A stretch of 64,000 nt of DNA. It comes from Pilimelia terevasa. GTDB lineage: Bacteria; Actinomycetota; Actinomycetes; Mycobacteriales; Micromonosporaceae. Of this stretch, positions 7,430 through 16,159 are shown piece by piece. Position 1 is the first letter of the stretch. Each line of letters starts with the position of its first letter. The stretch is taken from assembly GCF_014647915.1 (NCBI RefSeq), contig NZ_BMQC01000006.1, forward strand, positions 1 to 64,000, given 5' to 3'. The notes beneath the pieces are model-generated. The model made no database searches, had not been told where the DNA came from, and saw only the letters and a program-made list of their open reading frames with translations. The position numbers and the translations under genes are program-made.

Positions 7430-8103
7430 CGGGTCACCCCCCGCTCCTCCAGAGCCGTGCGCAGCGCGCGCAGAGCGTAGTAGACCCGGGACTTCGCGGT
7501 GCCCAGCGGCAGGCCCAGCGCCTGCGCCGCCTCCGGCACACTCCGTCCGCGGAAGTAGGTTTCGACCAGAATCTCCCGGTGCGCGTCCGACAGGGCGCGG
7601 AGGGCGTCCACCACCGTCATCATGCCAAGAACCCGGTCAGTCTCGTCGGTGGTCGGGAACGCTTCGAGGTCCCGGTCGTAGGTCTCGCTCACGCGCGCGC
7701 TCTCGCTGCGGAACTCGTCGATGGCGATCCGCCGGGCCACCGTCACCAGCCAGGGGCGCAGCGACGTCTCGCCGTTGATGCCCAGCTTGTGGGCGTTGCG
7801 CCAGGCACGCAGCAGGGTCTCCTGCACGATGTCCTCGGCGCGCTGCATGTCGCCCCCGGTGAGCCGGGAGACGAACATCAGCAGCGGGCCGGCGTGCTGC
7901 TCGTACAGCAGGCGGAGCAGCTCGTCCTCGTGGCGTTCGGCACCCGAGGACGGATCCCCCCGCCGGGTTCCAGGTCTGGGTGTCACCGCAACATCATTAC
8001 CTCTCGGTGACCCGGCGTCGAGCACCCGCCAACGGTCCGCGATCGGGGCGTCGCGACTGACCGCATGCGCCGCGGCGATATTCGCGTGCGCGGACGACAA
8101 CAT
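7426..8103 (-). CDS. ECF-family RNA polymerase sigma factor (SigL-like)
   Basis: 225 residues. The ATG at 8103 has a strong GGAGG site, which fixes a long N-terminal extension of about 55 residues before region 2 (DELLRLLYEQHAGPLLMFVS, then QRAEDIVQETLLRAWRN). Region 4 is ALRALSDAHREILVETYFRG...SVPEAAQALGLPLGTAKSRVY. Regions 1 and 3 are absent, as in group 4 factors. Layout and anti-sigma partner resemble mycobacterial SigL-RslA, but orthology is not shown. The gene has an ATCC-N16-CGTA promoter that recurs before the lipoprotein gene, which fits autoregulation. Likely signal: envelope or oxidative stress, by family analogy only. Confidence 0.88.
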   Translation of the reverse strand: MLSSAHANIAAAHAVSRDAPIADRWRVLDAGSPRGNDVAVTPRPGTRRGDPSSGAERHEDELLRLLYEQHAGPLLMFVSRLTGGDMQRAEDIVQETLLRAWRNAHKLGINGETSLRPWLVTVARRIAIDEFRSESARVSETYDRDLEAFPTTDETDRVLGMMTVVDALRALSDAHREILVETYFRGRSVPEAAQALGLPLGTAKSRVYYALRALRTALEERGVTR

Positions 8104-8140
8104 CGGCTACCTCCGGTGCTGACGGTGCTGGACGCATGGA

Positions 8141-8168
8141 GATACGGGGGCGTCCGCCGTACGGATCA
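8141..8168 (-). promoter_or_regulatory. ECF-type promoter of the sigma/anti-sigma operon
   Basis: Minus-strand TGATCC (8163-8168), 16 nt, CGTATC (8141-8146), about 40 nt upstream of the ATG. It matches the lipoprotein promoter in both elements and in spacing, supporting an autoregulatory loop. Confidence 0.55.
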
Positions 8169-8244
8169 AAGCGATCGGGAGAATTTTCGGCCGGCCGCCG
8201 GGGCCGCCGCCCGAGGGACCGCCGGGGCGCGGGAGGATGCCGGG

Positions 8245-9744
8245 GTGACTGGGACTACCGCACTGCTGCCCGGGGACGATCTGGCCCGCCTGCGGGCGGC
8301 GCTGTCCGCGGCCGACTTCACCGCCACCGGCGTCGCCGCCCGGATCGGGCCCGAGGCCGCGGCGGCGGTGAACCGCGGCGACCACCGGGCCGCGCTACGC
8401 GCGACCGCGGGCGGCACCCCGCTGGACACGCTCGTGCGGCTGTACGTCTGCGGGCAGGCCGTGCCGGCGGACGCCGCCGGGGCGGCGGTGCCGGTCGCCC
8501 CCCTGCTGGCCGGCGGGCTGCTCGTCGCCGACGGCGGGGCGGTGCGCGCCGGGGTCGACCTGGAGCCGTACGGCGACGGGTGCTGGGTCGTCGCGGACCT
8601 GCCGGCGGCCGCCCGGCCGCGCGGCGCCGGGACCGCGCTGCCGGCCGACCACGTCCTCGGCGTCGGCGGCGCCTCCCGGATGCTGGGCGCGGCGACCGTC
8701 CGGCACCCGGTGGCCAGCGCGCTGGACCTCGGCACCGGCTGCGGCATCCAGGCCCTCGACCTCGCCCGGCACGCCGCCCGCGTCACGGCGACCGACGTCA
8801 GCGCCCGCGCCCTGCGGTTCGCCGCGACGACCGCCGCGCTGTCCGGCCAGTCCTGGGAGCTGCTGCCCGGCGACCTCGCCCGGCCGGTGGCCGGGCGCCG
8901 GTTCGACCTCGTGGTCAGCAATCCGCCGTTCGTGGTCGGGCCGGGCGCCGGCACCCACGCCTACCGCGACTCCGGCCGCGCCGGCGACGCGGTGTGCGCC
9001 CAGCTCGCCGCCGCCGCACCCGGACTGCTCACCGAGGGCGGCACGATGCAGTTCCTGGCCAACTGGGCGCACGTGCGCGGCGAGGACTGGGCCGACCGGG
9101 TGGCCGGCTGGGTCGAGGGCGCCGGCCTGGACGCGTGGGTGGTCCAGCGGGAGGTCTCCGACCCTCTCTCCTACGCCCGGCTCTGGCTGGCCGACGCCGG
9201 CCAGGAGCACGACCCGCACCTGCTGGCGGCGTGGCTGGACTGGTACGACGCACACAGGATCGAGGCGGTGGGGTTCGGGCTGGTGAACCTGCGGCGCACC
9301 GACGCCGCGCCGGTCGTCCGGGTCGAGGACCTGCGCCAGCCCGTCGAGGGCCGGTGGGGGGACCACGTCGCGGCGTGGTGGGCCCGGCAGGACTGGCTGC
9401 GCGGGCGGGACGCCGAGGGGCTGCTGCGCACGCGGTACCGCACGGCGCCGGAGCTGCGGCTGGAGCAGTCCGCCGCCCGGGGGGCCGACGGCTGGGCCGT
9501 GGACCGCCAGCTCCTGGCCCTGCACGGGGGGCTGGGCCGGCGGGAGGAGGTCGACCCGGTGCTGGTCGCGCTCGTGGGCGGGTGCGACGGTACCGCGACG
9601 GTCGCCGACCAGCTCGCCGTCCTCGCCGCCGCCTACGACGTACCGGCGGCGGCGCTGGCCGGGGTGGCGGGGCCGGTGCTCGCCCGGCTCGTCGAGCGGG
9701 GCGTACTCGTACCGGTGGAGGGCGACGTTGTCGGCGCGGCGTGA
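8245..9744 (+). CDS. Class I SAM-dependent methyltransferase (HemK/RlmG-like core)
   Basis: 499 residues from a GTG with GGGAGG upstream. After an N-terminal domain of about 150 residues comes a Rossmann methyltransferase fold: motif I LDLGTGCGIQALDLA, an acidic ribose-binding TATDVSARALRFA, and the catalytic-type motif NPPF in VVSNPPFVVGP. NPPF/Y motifs are typical of enzymes methylating exocyclic or amide nitrogens of nucleotides or Gln (RlmG, RsmC, PrmC). A C-terminal region of about 200 residues is specific to an actinobacterial subgroup. Substrate is unknown; rRNA or protein N-methylation is inference. It is transcribed with dtd, separated by a 30-bp perfect palindrome. Confidence 0.8.
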   Translation: MTGTTALLPGDDLARLRAALSAADFTATGVAARIGPEAAAAVNRGDHRAALRATAGGTPLDTLVRLYVCGQAVPADAAGAAVPVAPLLAGGLLVADGGAVRAGVDLEPYGDGCWVVADLPAAARPRGAGTALPADHVLGVGGASRMLGAATVRHPVASALDLGTGCGIQALDLARHAARVTATDVSARALRFAATTAALSGQSWELLPGDLARPVAGRRFDLVVSNPPFVVGPGAGTHAYRDSGRAGDAVCAQLAAAAPGLLTEGGTMQFLANWAHVRGEDWADRVAGWVEGAGLDAWVVQREVSDPLSYARLWLADAGQEHDPHLLAAWLDWYDAHRIEAVGFGLVNLRRTDAAPVVRVEDLRQPVEGRWGDHVAAWWARQDWLRGRDAEGLLRTRYRTAPELRLEQSAARGADGWAVDRQLLALHGGLGRREEVDPVLVALVGGCDGTATVADQLAVLAAAYDVPAAALAGVAGPVLARLVERGVLVPVEGDVVGAA

Positions 9745-9752
9745 GGCCGCCC

Positions 9753-9782
9753 CGCCCGGACGGCCCGCGGGCCGTCCGGGCG
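9753..9782 (+). terminator. 30-bp perfect palindrome after the methyltransferase gene
   Basis: A fully self-complementary 30-bp sequence starting CGCCCGGACGGCCC lies 8 nt after the stop and 20 nt before dtd. As RNA it would form a very stable stem-loop, so it is a probable terminator or processing barrier between the two genes. Confidence 0.55.
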
Positions 9783-9801
9783 GCCGCGGTGGCGGGGCGC
9801 G

Positions 9802-10221
9802 ATGCGGGCGGTGATCCAGACGGTGACGGGGGCCCGGGTCACCGTCGAGGGCGCCGAGGTGGGCGCGGTCGGCCGCGGCCTGCTCGTCCTGCTGGGCGTG
9901 ACCCACGACGACACCGCGGCGACGGCCGCGACGATGGCCCGCAAGATCCACGAGCTGCGGCTGTGGGACGACCGGTCGGCCGCCGAGCTGGGCCTGCCGG
10001 TGCTGCTGGTCAGCCAGTTCACGCTCTACGGCGACGCGCGCCGCGGACGGCGTCCGAGCTGGGCCGCCGCCGCGCCCGCGGCGGCCGCCGCGCCGCTGGT
10101 CGAGGCGTGCGCGGCGGCCCTGCGCGCCCGCGGCGCCGAGGTGGCCACCGGCCGGTTCGGCGCCCACATGCAGGTCAGCAGCACCAACGACGGGCCGCGC
10201 ACGATCATCCTCGACGTGTGA
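9802..10221 (+). CDS. dtd: D-aminoacyl-tRNA deacylase
   Basis: 139 residues, close to the usual 145. Dtd hydrolyses D-aminoacyl-tRNAs (and Gly mischarged on tRNA-Ala), protecting translation. Diagnostic motifs are MRAVIQTVTGARVTVEG at the N-terminus, the SQFTLYGD active-site motif near 73-80, and the C-terminal NDGPRTIIL holding the Gly-cisPro element; most members have GPVT where this one has GPRT. The region between them, AAAAPAAAAAPLV, is Ala-rich. The start has only a weak ribosome site. Convergent with the Spo0M-like gene. Confidence 0.92.
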   Translation: MRAVIQTVTGARVTVEGAEVGAVGRGLLVLLGVTHDDTAATAATMARKIHELRLWDDRSAAELGLPVLLVSQFTLYGDARRGRRPSWAAAAPAAAAAPLVEACAAALRARGAEVATGRFGAHMQVSSTNDGPRTIILDV

Positions 10222-10278
10222 CCCGCCCTGCGGGGCCGGCACCGACCACGCCGCGGCCGCCCCGCGGGCCGGCCGGTG

Positions 10279-11067
10279 TCAGGAGAACAGGCCGCGCCGC
10301 TGGCAGGACTGCCGCAGCCAGCCGTCCAGGTGCGCCGACCAGTCGATCTGGTCCACCGTGGCGTAGTCGACCGTGAAGCGGCCGAACGCGTCGCTGCCCT
10401 CGGTGAACAGCCCGCCCCGCTTGTCCACCTCCAGGACGACCTGGAGCTGGTGCGGCGTGGCCACGAAGGTCAGCTCCAACTGGTTGATCATCCCCGCGTA
10501 CTGCGGGGACGGGTGGAACTCGATCTCCTGGTAGAACGGCAGCTCCTGCTGGACGCCGTACAGCCGGCCCTTCTCGTTGTCCGCCCGGCTGAACCGGAAA
10601 CCGAGCTGGACCAGCGCCTCCAGCAGCCGCTCCTGGGCCGGCAGCGGGTGTACCGCCACCTGGTCCAGGTCGCCCTTGTCGACCGCCCGGGCCACGGACA
10701 GCTCCGTGCGCACGCCCATGGTCATCCCGGTCAGCCGCTGGCCGTACACCTCCGTGATCGGCGTCTCCCACGGCACGTCCAGGCGGAACGGGATGCTCTG
10801 CTTCGCCCCCGGCGCGAGCGCGAACGACCCCGCCACGAGCAGCCGCTGGAACTCCTGGGTGGAGTGGAACTCGCTGTCCCCGGACTCGACCTCGACCTCG
10901 GTGACCAGGCCGAGGGCGACGTGCTCGATGGCGACCTCGTGGTCGCCGCCGACGATGTGGACCTGGCCCTCCAGGTGCCCGCCCGGCCGGCAGCGCGGAT
11001 CCGTCAGGACGGTGTCGACCGACGGCCCGCCCACCCCGAACGCCTGCATCATCCGCTTGAAGACCAA
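10279..11067 (-). CDS. Spo0M-like sporulation-control / arrestin-fold protein
   Basis: About 262 residues. I choose a TTG at 11067 because GGAG lies six bases upstream and the product then begins [20 protein letters not shown], the usual start of this family; an ATG four codons upstream is the alternative. The sequence matches Spo0M throughout: [26 protein letters not shown], a [20 protein letters not shown] segment, and the C-terminal domain. Spo0M of Bacillus is an arrestin-like protein affecting sporulation and cell division; in actinobacteria its role is unproven. It is divergent from sigB. Confidence 0.85.
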   Translation of the reverse strand: MVFKRMMQAFGVGGPSVDTVLTDPRCRPGGHLEGQVHIVGGDHEVAIEHVALGLVTEVEVESGDSEFHSTQEFQRLLVAGSFALAPGAKQSIPFRLDVPWETPITEVYGQRLTGMTMGVRTELSVARAVDKGDLDQVAVHPLPAQERLLEALVQLGFRFSRADNEKGRLYGVQQELPFYQEIEFHPSPQYAGMINQLELTFVATPHQLQVVLEVDKRGGLFTEGSDAFGRFTVDYATVDQIDWSAHLDGWLRQSCQRRGLFS

Positions 11068-11196
11068 GACACGCTCCATCCGCTCACACCGGGCCGGCAC
11101 GCCGCCGGCCGCTGCCTGGGTGTCCGCCCGAAGTTACCCCGGCCGCGCCGCACCTCACCCGGATCACGCGCGCGACTCACGGACGTTTCACGGAGC

Positions 11197-11211
11197 GTCA
11201 GCAAAGCTGAC
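11197..11211. promoter_or_regulatory. Small inverted repeat upstream of sigB
   Basis: GTCAGC-AAA-GCTGAC, perfect 6-bp arms, lies in the 205-bp region between the divergent spo0M-like gene and sigB, 62 nt before the sigB start. Candidate operator. No convincing -35/-10 pair was found for either gene here. Confidence 0.35.
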
Positions 11212-11272
11212 CCCCACACCGCGCGGTGGCCCCTCACCCGCGGCGTACACCGACGGGGCGAAGGAGAGGACC

Positions 11273-12229
11273 ATGGGCCTGCACCTGATCACGAGGGACG
11301 GCGCCGGGACAGCGATCCGGCCGGAGCCCGACCTGGACGCGTGCGACGAGCGCGGCGTCTCCGCCGACCTCGTCCGGGTGTACCTGAACGGGATCGGCCG
11401 CACCGCGCTGCTGAGCGCCGCGCAGGAGGTCGAGCTGTCCCGCCGGGTCGAGGCCGGCCTGTACGCGGCGCAGAAGCTCGCCGACGGGGTCGCCGACCCG
11501 GCGCTCGCCGCCGACCTGCGGCTCGTCGCCCGCGAGGGGGGCGCCGCCAAGAACCAGCTCCTGGAGGCCAACCTGCGCCTCGTGGTGAGCATCGCTAAGC
11601 GGTACGCCGGTCGGGGCATGGCCTTCCTCGACCTGATCCAGGAGGGCAACGTCGGGCTGATCCGGGCGGTGGAGAAGTTCGACTACGCCAAGGGCTACAA
11701 GTTCTCCACGTACGCGACCTGGTGGATCCGCCAGGCGATCTCCCGGGCGATGGCCGACCAGGCGCGGACGATCCGGCTGCCCGTCCACATGGCCGAGCAG
11801 GTCAGCCGGCTGGCCCGGGTCCGCCGCGAGCTGACCCTGACCCTCGGCCGCGAGCCGCTGGTGGCCGACCTCGCCGACGCGCTCGACGTGACCGAGGTGG
11901 CCGTCCTGGAGCTGCTGTCCTACGACCGGGAACCGGTCAGCCTCGACCAGAGCGTCGGCGAGGACGGCGAGAGCGTCCTGGCCGACTTCGTGACGCCGGT
12001 GGTGCACGGGCCGCAGCACGACCCCGGACTGCGGTCCGAGGTGGAGGAGATGCTGGCCGGGCTGTCCAGCCGCGAGCAGGCGGTGATCCGGCTGCGGTAC
12101 GGGCTGGACGACGGCCGGCACCGCACGCTGGACGAGGTGGGCCGGGAGTTCGGCCTGTCGCGCGAGCGGGTGCGGCAGATCGAGCGCGGGACCCTGACCA
12201 AGCTGCGCCGGCCGATCCTGGTCGCCTGA
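11273..12229 (+). CDS. sigB: Primary-like (group 2) RNA polymerase sigma factor
   Basis: 318 residues from an ATG with AAGGAGAGG upstream. Region 1.2 ([20 protein letters not shown]), region 2 ([20 protein letters not shown] through [16 protein letters not shown]), region 3 ([20 protein letters not shown]) and region 4 ([13 protein letters not shown], then [20 protein letters not shown]) are all complete. The short N-terminus without region 1.1 and the length identify a non-essential group 2 factor of the actinobacterial SigB/HrdD type, which supports stationary-phase or stress transcription with near-SigA specificity. The exact orthologue name is inferred. Convergent with the rhodanese gene, only 14 nt apart. 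Confidence 0.88.
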   Translation: MGLHLITRDGAGTAIRPEPDLDACDERGVSADLVRVYLNGIGRTALLSAAQEVELSRRVEAGLYAAQKLADGVADPALAADLRLVAREGGAAKNQLLEANLRLVVSIAKRYAGRGMAFLDLIQEGNVGLIRAVEKFDYAKGYKFSTYATWWIRQAISRAMADQARTIRLPVHMAEQVSRLARVRRELTLTLGREPLVADLADALDVTEVAVLELLSYDREPVSLDQSVGEDGESVLADFVTPVVHGPQHDPGLRSEVEEMLAGLSSREQAVIRLRYGLDDGRHRTLDEVGREFGLSRERVRQIERGTLTKLRRPILVA

Positions 12230-12243
12230 GGAGAAGGCACCGG

Positions 12244-13083
12244 TCAGGGTGTCGGCCCTGTCGCCACCGGGCGGGCGGGGTCGGCGACCCAGTTGCTCCA
12301 CGAGCCCACGTACAGGGCGGCGTCGGGCCGGCCGGCCACGTGCAGCGCTAGGACCGCCTGCGCGGCTGCCACTCCCGAGCCGCAGTACGCCCCCACGGGC
12401 ACCCCGTCGCGCACGCCCGCCCGCGCGAACGCCGCGCGCAGCCCGGCCGGGTCCGCGAGCGCCGCGCCGGCCAGCGCCGGTACCGGCAGGTTCACCGCGC
12501 CCGGGACGTGGCCGGCGACGGGGTCGATCGGCTCGACCTCGCCGCGGTACCGCGCCGCCGCCCGCACGTCCAGCAGGACGCCCTCGGGTCCGGTGGCCAG
12601 CGCCGCCGCGGCGGCCGCGTCGAGGACCGGCAGCCCGCCCGCCGCGACCACGAAGTCGCCCGCGGGCGGCGCCGGCACGGACCCGGTGACCGGCGCGCCC
12701 GCGGCCGTCCAGGCGGCGAAGCCCCCGGCCAGCACACGCACGTCGCCGTGGCCGGCCCAGCGCAGCGTCCACCAGGCGCGGGCGGCGCCGGCGCCGTCCC
12801 CGTCGTCGTACACCACCACCGGCGTGCCCGCCCGGACCCCGGCCGCCCGCAGCGCCGCCTGCAGCGGCGCGGGCGCGGGCAGCGGGTGCCGGCCCGCCGG
12901 CCCGGGCGGCCCGGACCAGACGGCGTCCAGGTCCACGAACACCGCGCCCGGCAGGTGCCCGGCCCGGTAGTCGTCGGCGGCCGGCGGGCCGAGCAGCCGC
13001 CAGCGGGTGTCCAGGACGGCGGGCGGGGCGGGCGCCGCCAGCTCCGCCGCGAGGGTGTCGACGTCGACGAGGACCGCAGTCAT
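12244..13083 (-). CDS. Two-domain rhodanese sulfurtransferase (SseA-like)
   Basis: 279 residues from the ATG followed by TAVLVDVDTL; a GTG/CTG extension upstream is less likely. Two rhodanese domains are visible: an inactive N-terminal one (VLDTRWRL, YRAGHLPGAVFVDLD) and a catalytic C-terminal one (LLDVRAAARYRGE, GHVPGAVNLP) with the loop AYCGSGVAAAQ carrying the persulfide-forming Cys. CG[S/T]G is more typical of 3-mercaptopyruvate sulfurtransferases than thiosulfate sulfurtransferases. It transfers sulfur to cyanide or thiols in the cytosol. Divergent from the DtxR-family gene. Confidence 0.88.
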   Translation of the reverse strand: MTAVLVDVDTLAAELAAPAPPAVLDTRWRLLGPPAADDYRAGHLPGAVFVDLDAVWSGPPGPAGRHPLPAPAPLQAALRAAGVRAGTPVVVYDDGDGAGAARAWWTLRWAGHGDVRVLAGGFAAWTAAGAPVTGSVPAPPAGDFVVAAGGLPVLDAAAAAALATGPEGVLLDVRAAARYRGEVEPIDPVAGHVPGAVNLPVPALAGAALADPAGLRAAFARAGVRDGVPVGAYCGSGVAAAQAVLALHVAGRPDAALYVGSWSNWVADPARPVATGPTP

Positions 13084-13356
13084 GGTCCCAGTGAACACCA
13101 GCGGCACCGGGCCTGGCGCCCCCGGCCCGGCACCGGGCGCGGTGCCGGAGATGTCCGCAGTGCCGCCGCGCCCCGGCGGCCGTCACGGCGGGTAGCATCG
13201 ACCGCCGGAGGTCACCGGCGCCGGGACCGCCGGGTCGCCGCCCCCTGCGCGTGGGCGGCCGCACCCGGGTCCGCCGCCCGACCTCGCGGGCGGTCCGGGC
13301 GGCAGTCGCGGGCGCCACCGGAAAGCCACCAGCAACGACACCGTCGGGAGGGTGCC

Positions 13357-14040
13357 GTGAAGCACCTCGTGGACACCACCGAGATGTACCTGCGCACCGT
13401 GCTGGAGCTGGAGGAGGAGGGCGTCCCGCCGCTGCGCGCGCGGATCGCCGAGCGACTCCACCAGAGCGGCCCGACGGTGAGCCAGACCGTGGCCCGGATG
13501 GAACGCGACGGCCTGCTCACGGTGGAGGGCGACCGGCACCTGGCGCTGACCGACCTCGGCCGCGCCCACGCCGTCGCCGTCATGCGCAAGCACCGGCTCG
13601 CCGAGCTGCTGCTCGTCAACGTCATCGGGCTGCCGTACGAGGACGCCCACGAGGAGGCGTGCCGCTGGGAGCACGTGATGAGCGACGCCGTCGAGCGGCG
13701 GGTGTACGACCTGCTGCACCGGCCGACGCGCTCGCCGTACGGCAACCCGATCCCCGGGCTCGACGAGTTCGACGGCGACCGGGCGGTGTCCGACCCGACG
13801 GGCGACGGCGAGCGGAACCTCGCCTTCCCGGGACTGGCGGGCCAAGTCGTCGTCGCGCGGATCTGCGAGAGCGTGCAGACCGACGTGGACGTCCTGCACC
13901 AGCTCCACGCCGCCGGGGTCGACCCGGGCGCGGTGGTGACGGTGGCGCAGGAGCGCGACGGGGTGCTGGTCGACCGGGCGGGCTCGCAGGTCCGGCTGCC
14001 GCGCGAGGTGGCGTCCCGGGTGTTCGTCACGGTCCGCTGA
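13357..14040 (+). CDS. DtxR/IdeR-family iron-dependent repressor
   Basis: 227 residues, GTG start with GGGAGG. The winged helix (residues 1-60) contains RIAERLHQSGPTVSQTVARM as recognition region. All metal ligands of diphtheria toxin repressor fall at the same residue numbers: Met10, His79, Glu83, His98, Cys102, Glu105 and His106. A C-terminal SH3-like domain (from about 150) is present. The protein should bind Fe(II) and repress iron uptake and siderophore genes. I find no classic 19-bp iron box near its own gene. The 273-bp upstream region shared with the rhodanese gene holds only a weak -10 (TAGCAT, 13193-13198). Confidence 0.92.
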   Translation: MKHLVDTTEMYLRTVLELEEEGVPPLRARIAERLHQSGPTVSQTVARMERDGLLTVEGDRHLALTDLGRAHAVAVMRKHRLAELLLVNVIGLPYEDAHEEACRWEHVMSDAVERRVYDLLHRPTRSPYGNPIPGLDEFDGDRAVSDPTGDGERNLAFPGLAGQVVVARICESVQTDVDVLHQLHAAGVDPGAVVTVAQERDGVLVDRAGSQVRLPREVASRVFVTVR

Positions 14041-14072
14041 CCGGCCGGCCGACGGCCCGGCACGGGCGGGGC

Positions 14073-14321
14073 TCAGGTCACGTACGGGCAGTGCCGGCAG
14101 CCCCGGCCGCAGCAGGTGCCGCGGGCGGCGAGGAACCCGGCCGTCAGGACGAACAGGCCGGAGACCGGGTCCGGGTAGCCGGCCGCGCCGTCGGCCAACG
14201 CCGCCGCGTGCGCGGCCAGGACGGCGTCCCTGCCCGGCGCGTCGGGGGCCAGCCGGTCCGGGTGCGGGACGGTGAGCGGCCGCGCCGCCAGCGGTGCCGC
14301 GCGCGGCGACGGGGCGTCCAT
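14073..14321 (-). CDS. DUF5522-type small Cys-rich protein
   Basis: 82 residues. The sequence LTVPHPDRLAPDAPGRDAVL followed by YPDPVSGLFVLTAGFLAARG and the C-terminal motif CCGRGCRHCPYVT is characteristic of a small actinobacterial and proteobacterial family (DUF5522). Four Cys and one His in the last 13 residues suggest a metal site. No function is known to me. The gene is convergent with the DtxR-type gene and lies downstream of the 398-residue membrane protein. Confidence 0.8.
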   Translation of the reverse strand: MDAPSPRAAPLAARPLTVPHPDRLAPDAPGRDAVLAAHAAALADGAAGYPDPVSGLFVLTAGFLAARGTCCGRGCRHCPYVT

Positions 14322-14385
14322 CGGGCGAGCCTAGCGTCGGCCGCGCGGCGTCGGCCAGGCGCGGGTCGGCCAGGCATCGGTGGGG

Positions 14386-15582
14386 TCAGGCGCGGGTCGG
14401 GGCCGTCGGCACGATGACGGGTGTCTCCGTCGCCGCCGCCGCGTGCCGCGCGCGCCGGCCGCGGCCGATGCGGCCGCCCGGCGACTGCTTGCCCGCCGCG
14501 GCGGCCACCACCGTCGCCGCGCGCCGGTCCATCCGCCGGCTGAACAGTTGCTGGAGGATCCCGCCCAGCAGTGCGACGCCCAGGATCTCACCGGCGCTGC
14601 GGGGGGTGAACGGGACGACGCCCGCGCCGAGCACGAGCACCGCGAGCAGCGCGGTCAGCCCGCCCCACGGCAGCTTGACCAGCAGCAGCGCCGACGACAG
14701 TCCCGGTTCGGGGAGGTCGAGGCGGCCGAGCCGGGCGGTCGCCGCCGCGCACAGCGCGGCCGCCACGACGCCGAGCAGGGCCACCACGGCGATGTCGCCG
14801 CCGGTCGCCGCCCCGCCCGCCAGCGCCGCGCCCGGTCCGGTGACGGCGCGCACGCCGGTGGGGCAGGCCGCCTGGTCGAAGCCGAGCGGGAAGCACAGCG
14901 ACAGCGCGGAGGGGTGCCACACGCCGACGACCAGCAGGCTGACCAGGATGGCGGTGAGGACCGCACCGGTCGCGTACACGATCTGCCGGAGGCGCACCAC
15001 CCGCGAACGCGCGGCGCGCTGCGCCGCGTGCCCCGCGGCCACCGCGTACGCGAGCGACTCGCGCAACTGCCGGTCGAGCGGGCCGTACTGCTGGGCCAGC
15101 GCCTCCACCTGCACCCGCCGCAGGTCGTCCGGCGGCAGGAACCGCCGCAGGTGGGTGACCAGTCCGGGCAGCGCGCCGCGCAGCACGTCGGAGGGCGCGA
15201 TCCGCAGCACCTGCGCCTCGGCCGCGTGCACGTTGGCCCAGGTGCGGACGGCGTCGGTACCGGTCAGCGCGCCCCACAGGCGCCACAGCGTCGGCGCGCC
15301 GGTGCTGTCGGCGCTCTCGCGCGCGGCGGCCAGGTGTCCGCTGGCCGCCTCGTCGACGGCCTGGGCCACCGCGATCTCGGCGGGGTCGGGGTAGCCGCCC
15401 GGTACGTGCTCGCGCGCCGTGATCTCCGCTATGCAACGGCGACGTAACGCCTCGGTCTCGGCGATGCGGCACAGCGCGTCCTCGCGCCACGCCGCCGACG
15501 CCGGTCCGCCCACATGCACGGCTAGGACGTCCGCGGGGACCAGGCTGGTCCGGTGTTCGCCGCTGCGCGGAAGACTCCCCAT
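14386..15582 (-). CDS. Membrane protein with large helical N-terminal domain, unknown family
   Basis: 398 residues, ATG with AAGGA eight bases upstream. Residues 1-200 are soluble and mainly helical, rich in Ala, Arg and Glu, with an EALRRRCIAEITAREHVPGG segment. Four hydrophobic helices follow at about 202-222, 263-282, 297-322 and 329-346. The loop after the first has a Cys pair (C230, C240), placed outside the cell if the N-terminus is cytosolic. A basic tail GRIGRGRRARHAAA closes the protein. I recognise no family and no catalytic motif. It is divergent from an FKBP isomerase and upstream of the DUF5522 gene, which may be co-transcribed. Confidence 0.7.
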   Translation of the reverse strand: MGSLPRSGEHRTSLVPADVLAVHVGGPASAAWREDALCRIAETEALRRRCIAEITAREHVPGGYPDPAEIAVAQAVDEAASGHLAAARESADSTGAPTLWRLWGALTGTDAVRTWANVHAAEAQVLRIAPSDVLRGALPGLVTHLRRFLPPDDLRRVQVEALAQQYGPLDRQLRESLAYAVAAGHAAQRAARSRVVRLRQIVYATGAVLTAILVSLLVVGVWHPSALSLCFPLGFDQAACPTGVRAVTGPGAALAGGAATGGDIAVVALLGVVAAALCAAATARLGRLDLPEPGLSSALLLVKLPWGGLTALLAVLVLGAGVVPFTPRSAGEILGVALLGGILQQLFSRRMDRRAATVVAAAAGKQSPGGRIGRGRRARHAAAATETPVIVPTAPTRA

Positions 15583-15759
15583 GGCCTGATCCTTGCGCGT
15601 CTGCGGCGTTCGTGCTGGCGGATCCGGTCAATAAGGGCGCGGTACTGCGCAGTCCGACTCGCGCAGCGGTAGGGTCGCCCGCGGGTCGCGCCAGTGTCGA
15701 CCCCCGGCGTGCGGCGCCCGGTACCCGGGCCGCGCCGGCCGACTGCCCGTGGAGGACAG

Positions 15760-16128
15760 ATGAGCAAGCCCACCGTCGCGCCGATCACCGGAGACGCCCC
15801 CGCCGACCTCGTCGTGACCGACCTGACCGTCGGCGACGGCGCCGAGGTCACCGCCGGCCAGACGGCCACCGTGCACTACGTCGGCGTCGCGCACAGCACG
15901 GGCGAGCAGTTCGACGCGAGCTGGGACCGGCACGAGCCGTTCAGCTTCCCTGTCGGCGCCGGCCAGGTCATCGCGGGCTGGGACACCGGTGTCACCGGGA
16001 TGCGGGTCGGCGGCCGCCGCCGGCTGGAGATCCCGCCGCACCTGGGGTACGGCAGCCGCGGCGCGGCTGGCGCCATCAAACCGGATGAGACGCTGATCTT
16101 CGTGGTCGACCTGCTGGACGTCCGCTGA
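15760..16128 (+). CDS. FKBP-type peptidyl-prolyl cis-trans isomerase
   Basis: 122 residues from an ATG with GGAGG; upstream in-frame codons are excluded by that site. A single FKBP domain: [58 protein letters not shown] and [10 protein letters not shown] hold the usual proline-binding residues (Tyr, Phe, Asp, Phe, Val, Ile, Trp, Tyr, Phe). There is no signal peptide, so it is cytosolic. It catalyses prolyl isomerisation during folding. Convergent with nrdJ; a small hairpin follows its stop. Confidence 0.92.
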   Translation: MSKPTVAPITGDAPADLVVTDLTVGDGAEVTAGQTATVHYVGVAHSTGEQFDASWDRHEPFSFPVGAGQVIAGWDTGVTGMRVGGRRRLEIPPHLGYGSRGAAGAIKPDETLIFVVDLLDVR

Positions 16129-16130
16129 GT

Positions 16131-16146
16131 CTGCCCGTCGGGGCAG
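16131..16146. terminator. Short hairpin between convergent FKBP and nrdJ genes
   Basis: CTGCCC-GTCG-GGGCAG, perfect 6-bp stem with a 4-nt loop, three nucleotides after the FKBP stop and 14 nt from the nrdJ stop. Possible bidirectional terminator. Confidence 0.5.
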
Positions 16147-16159
16147 CGGCGCCCCGCCG

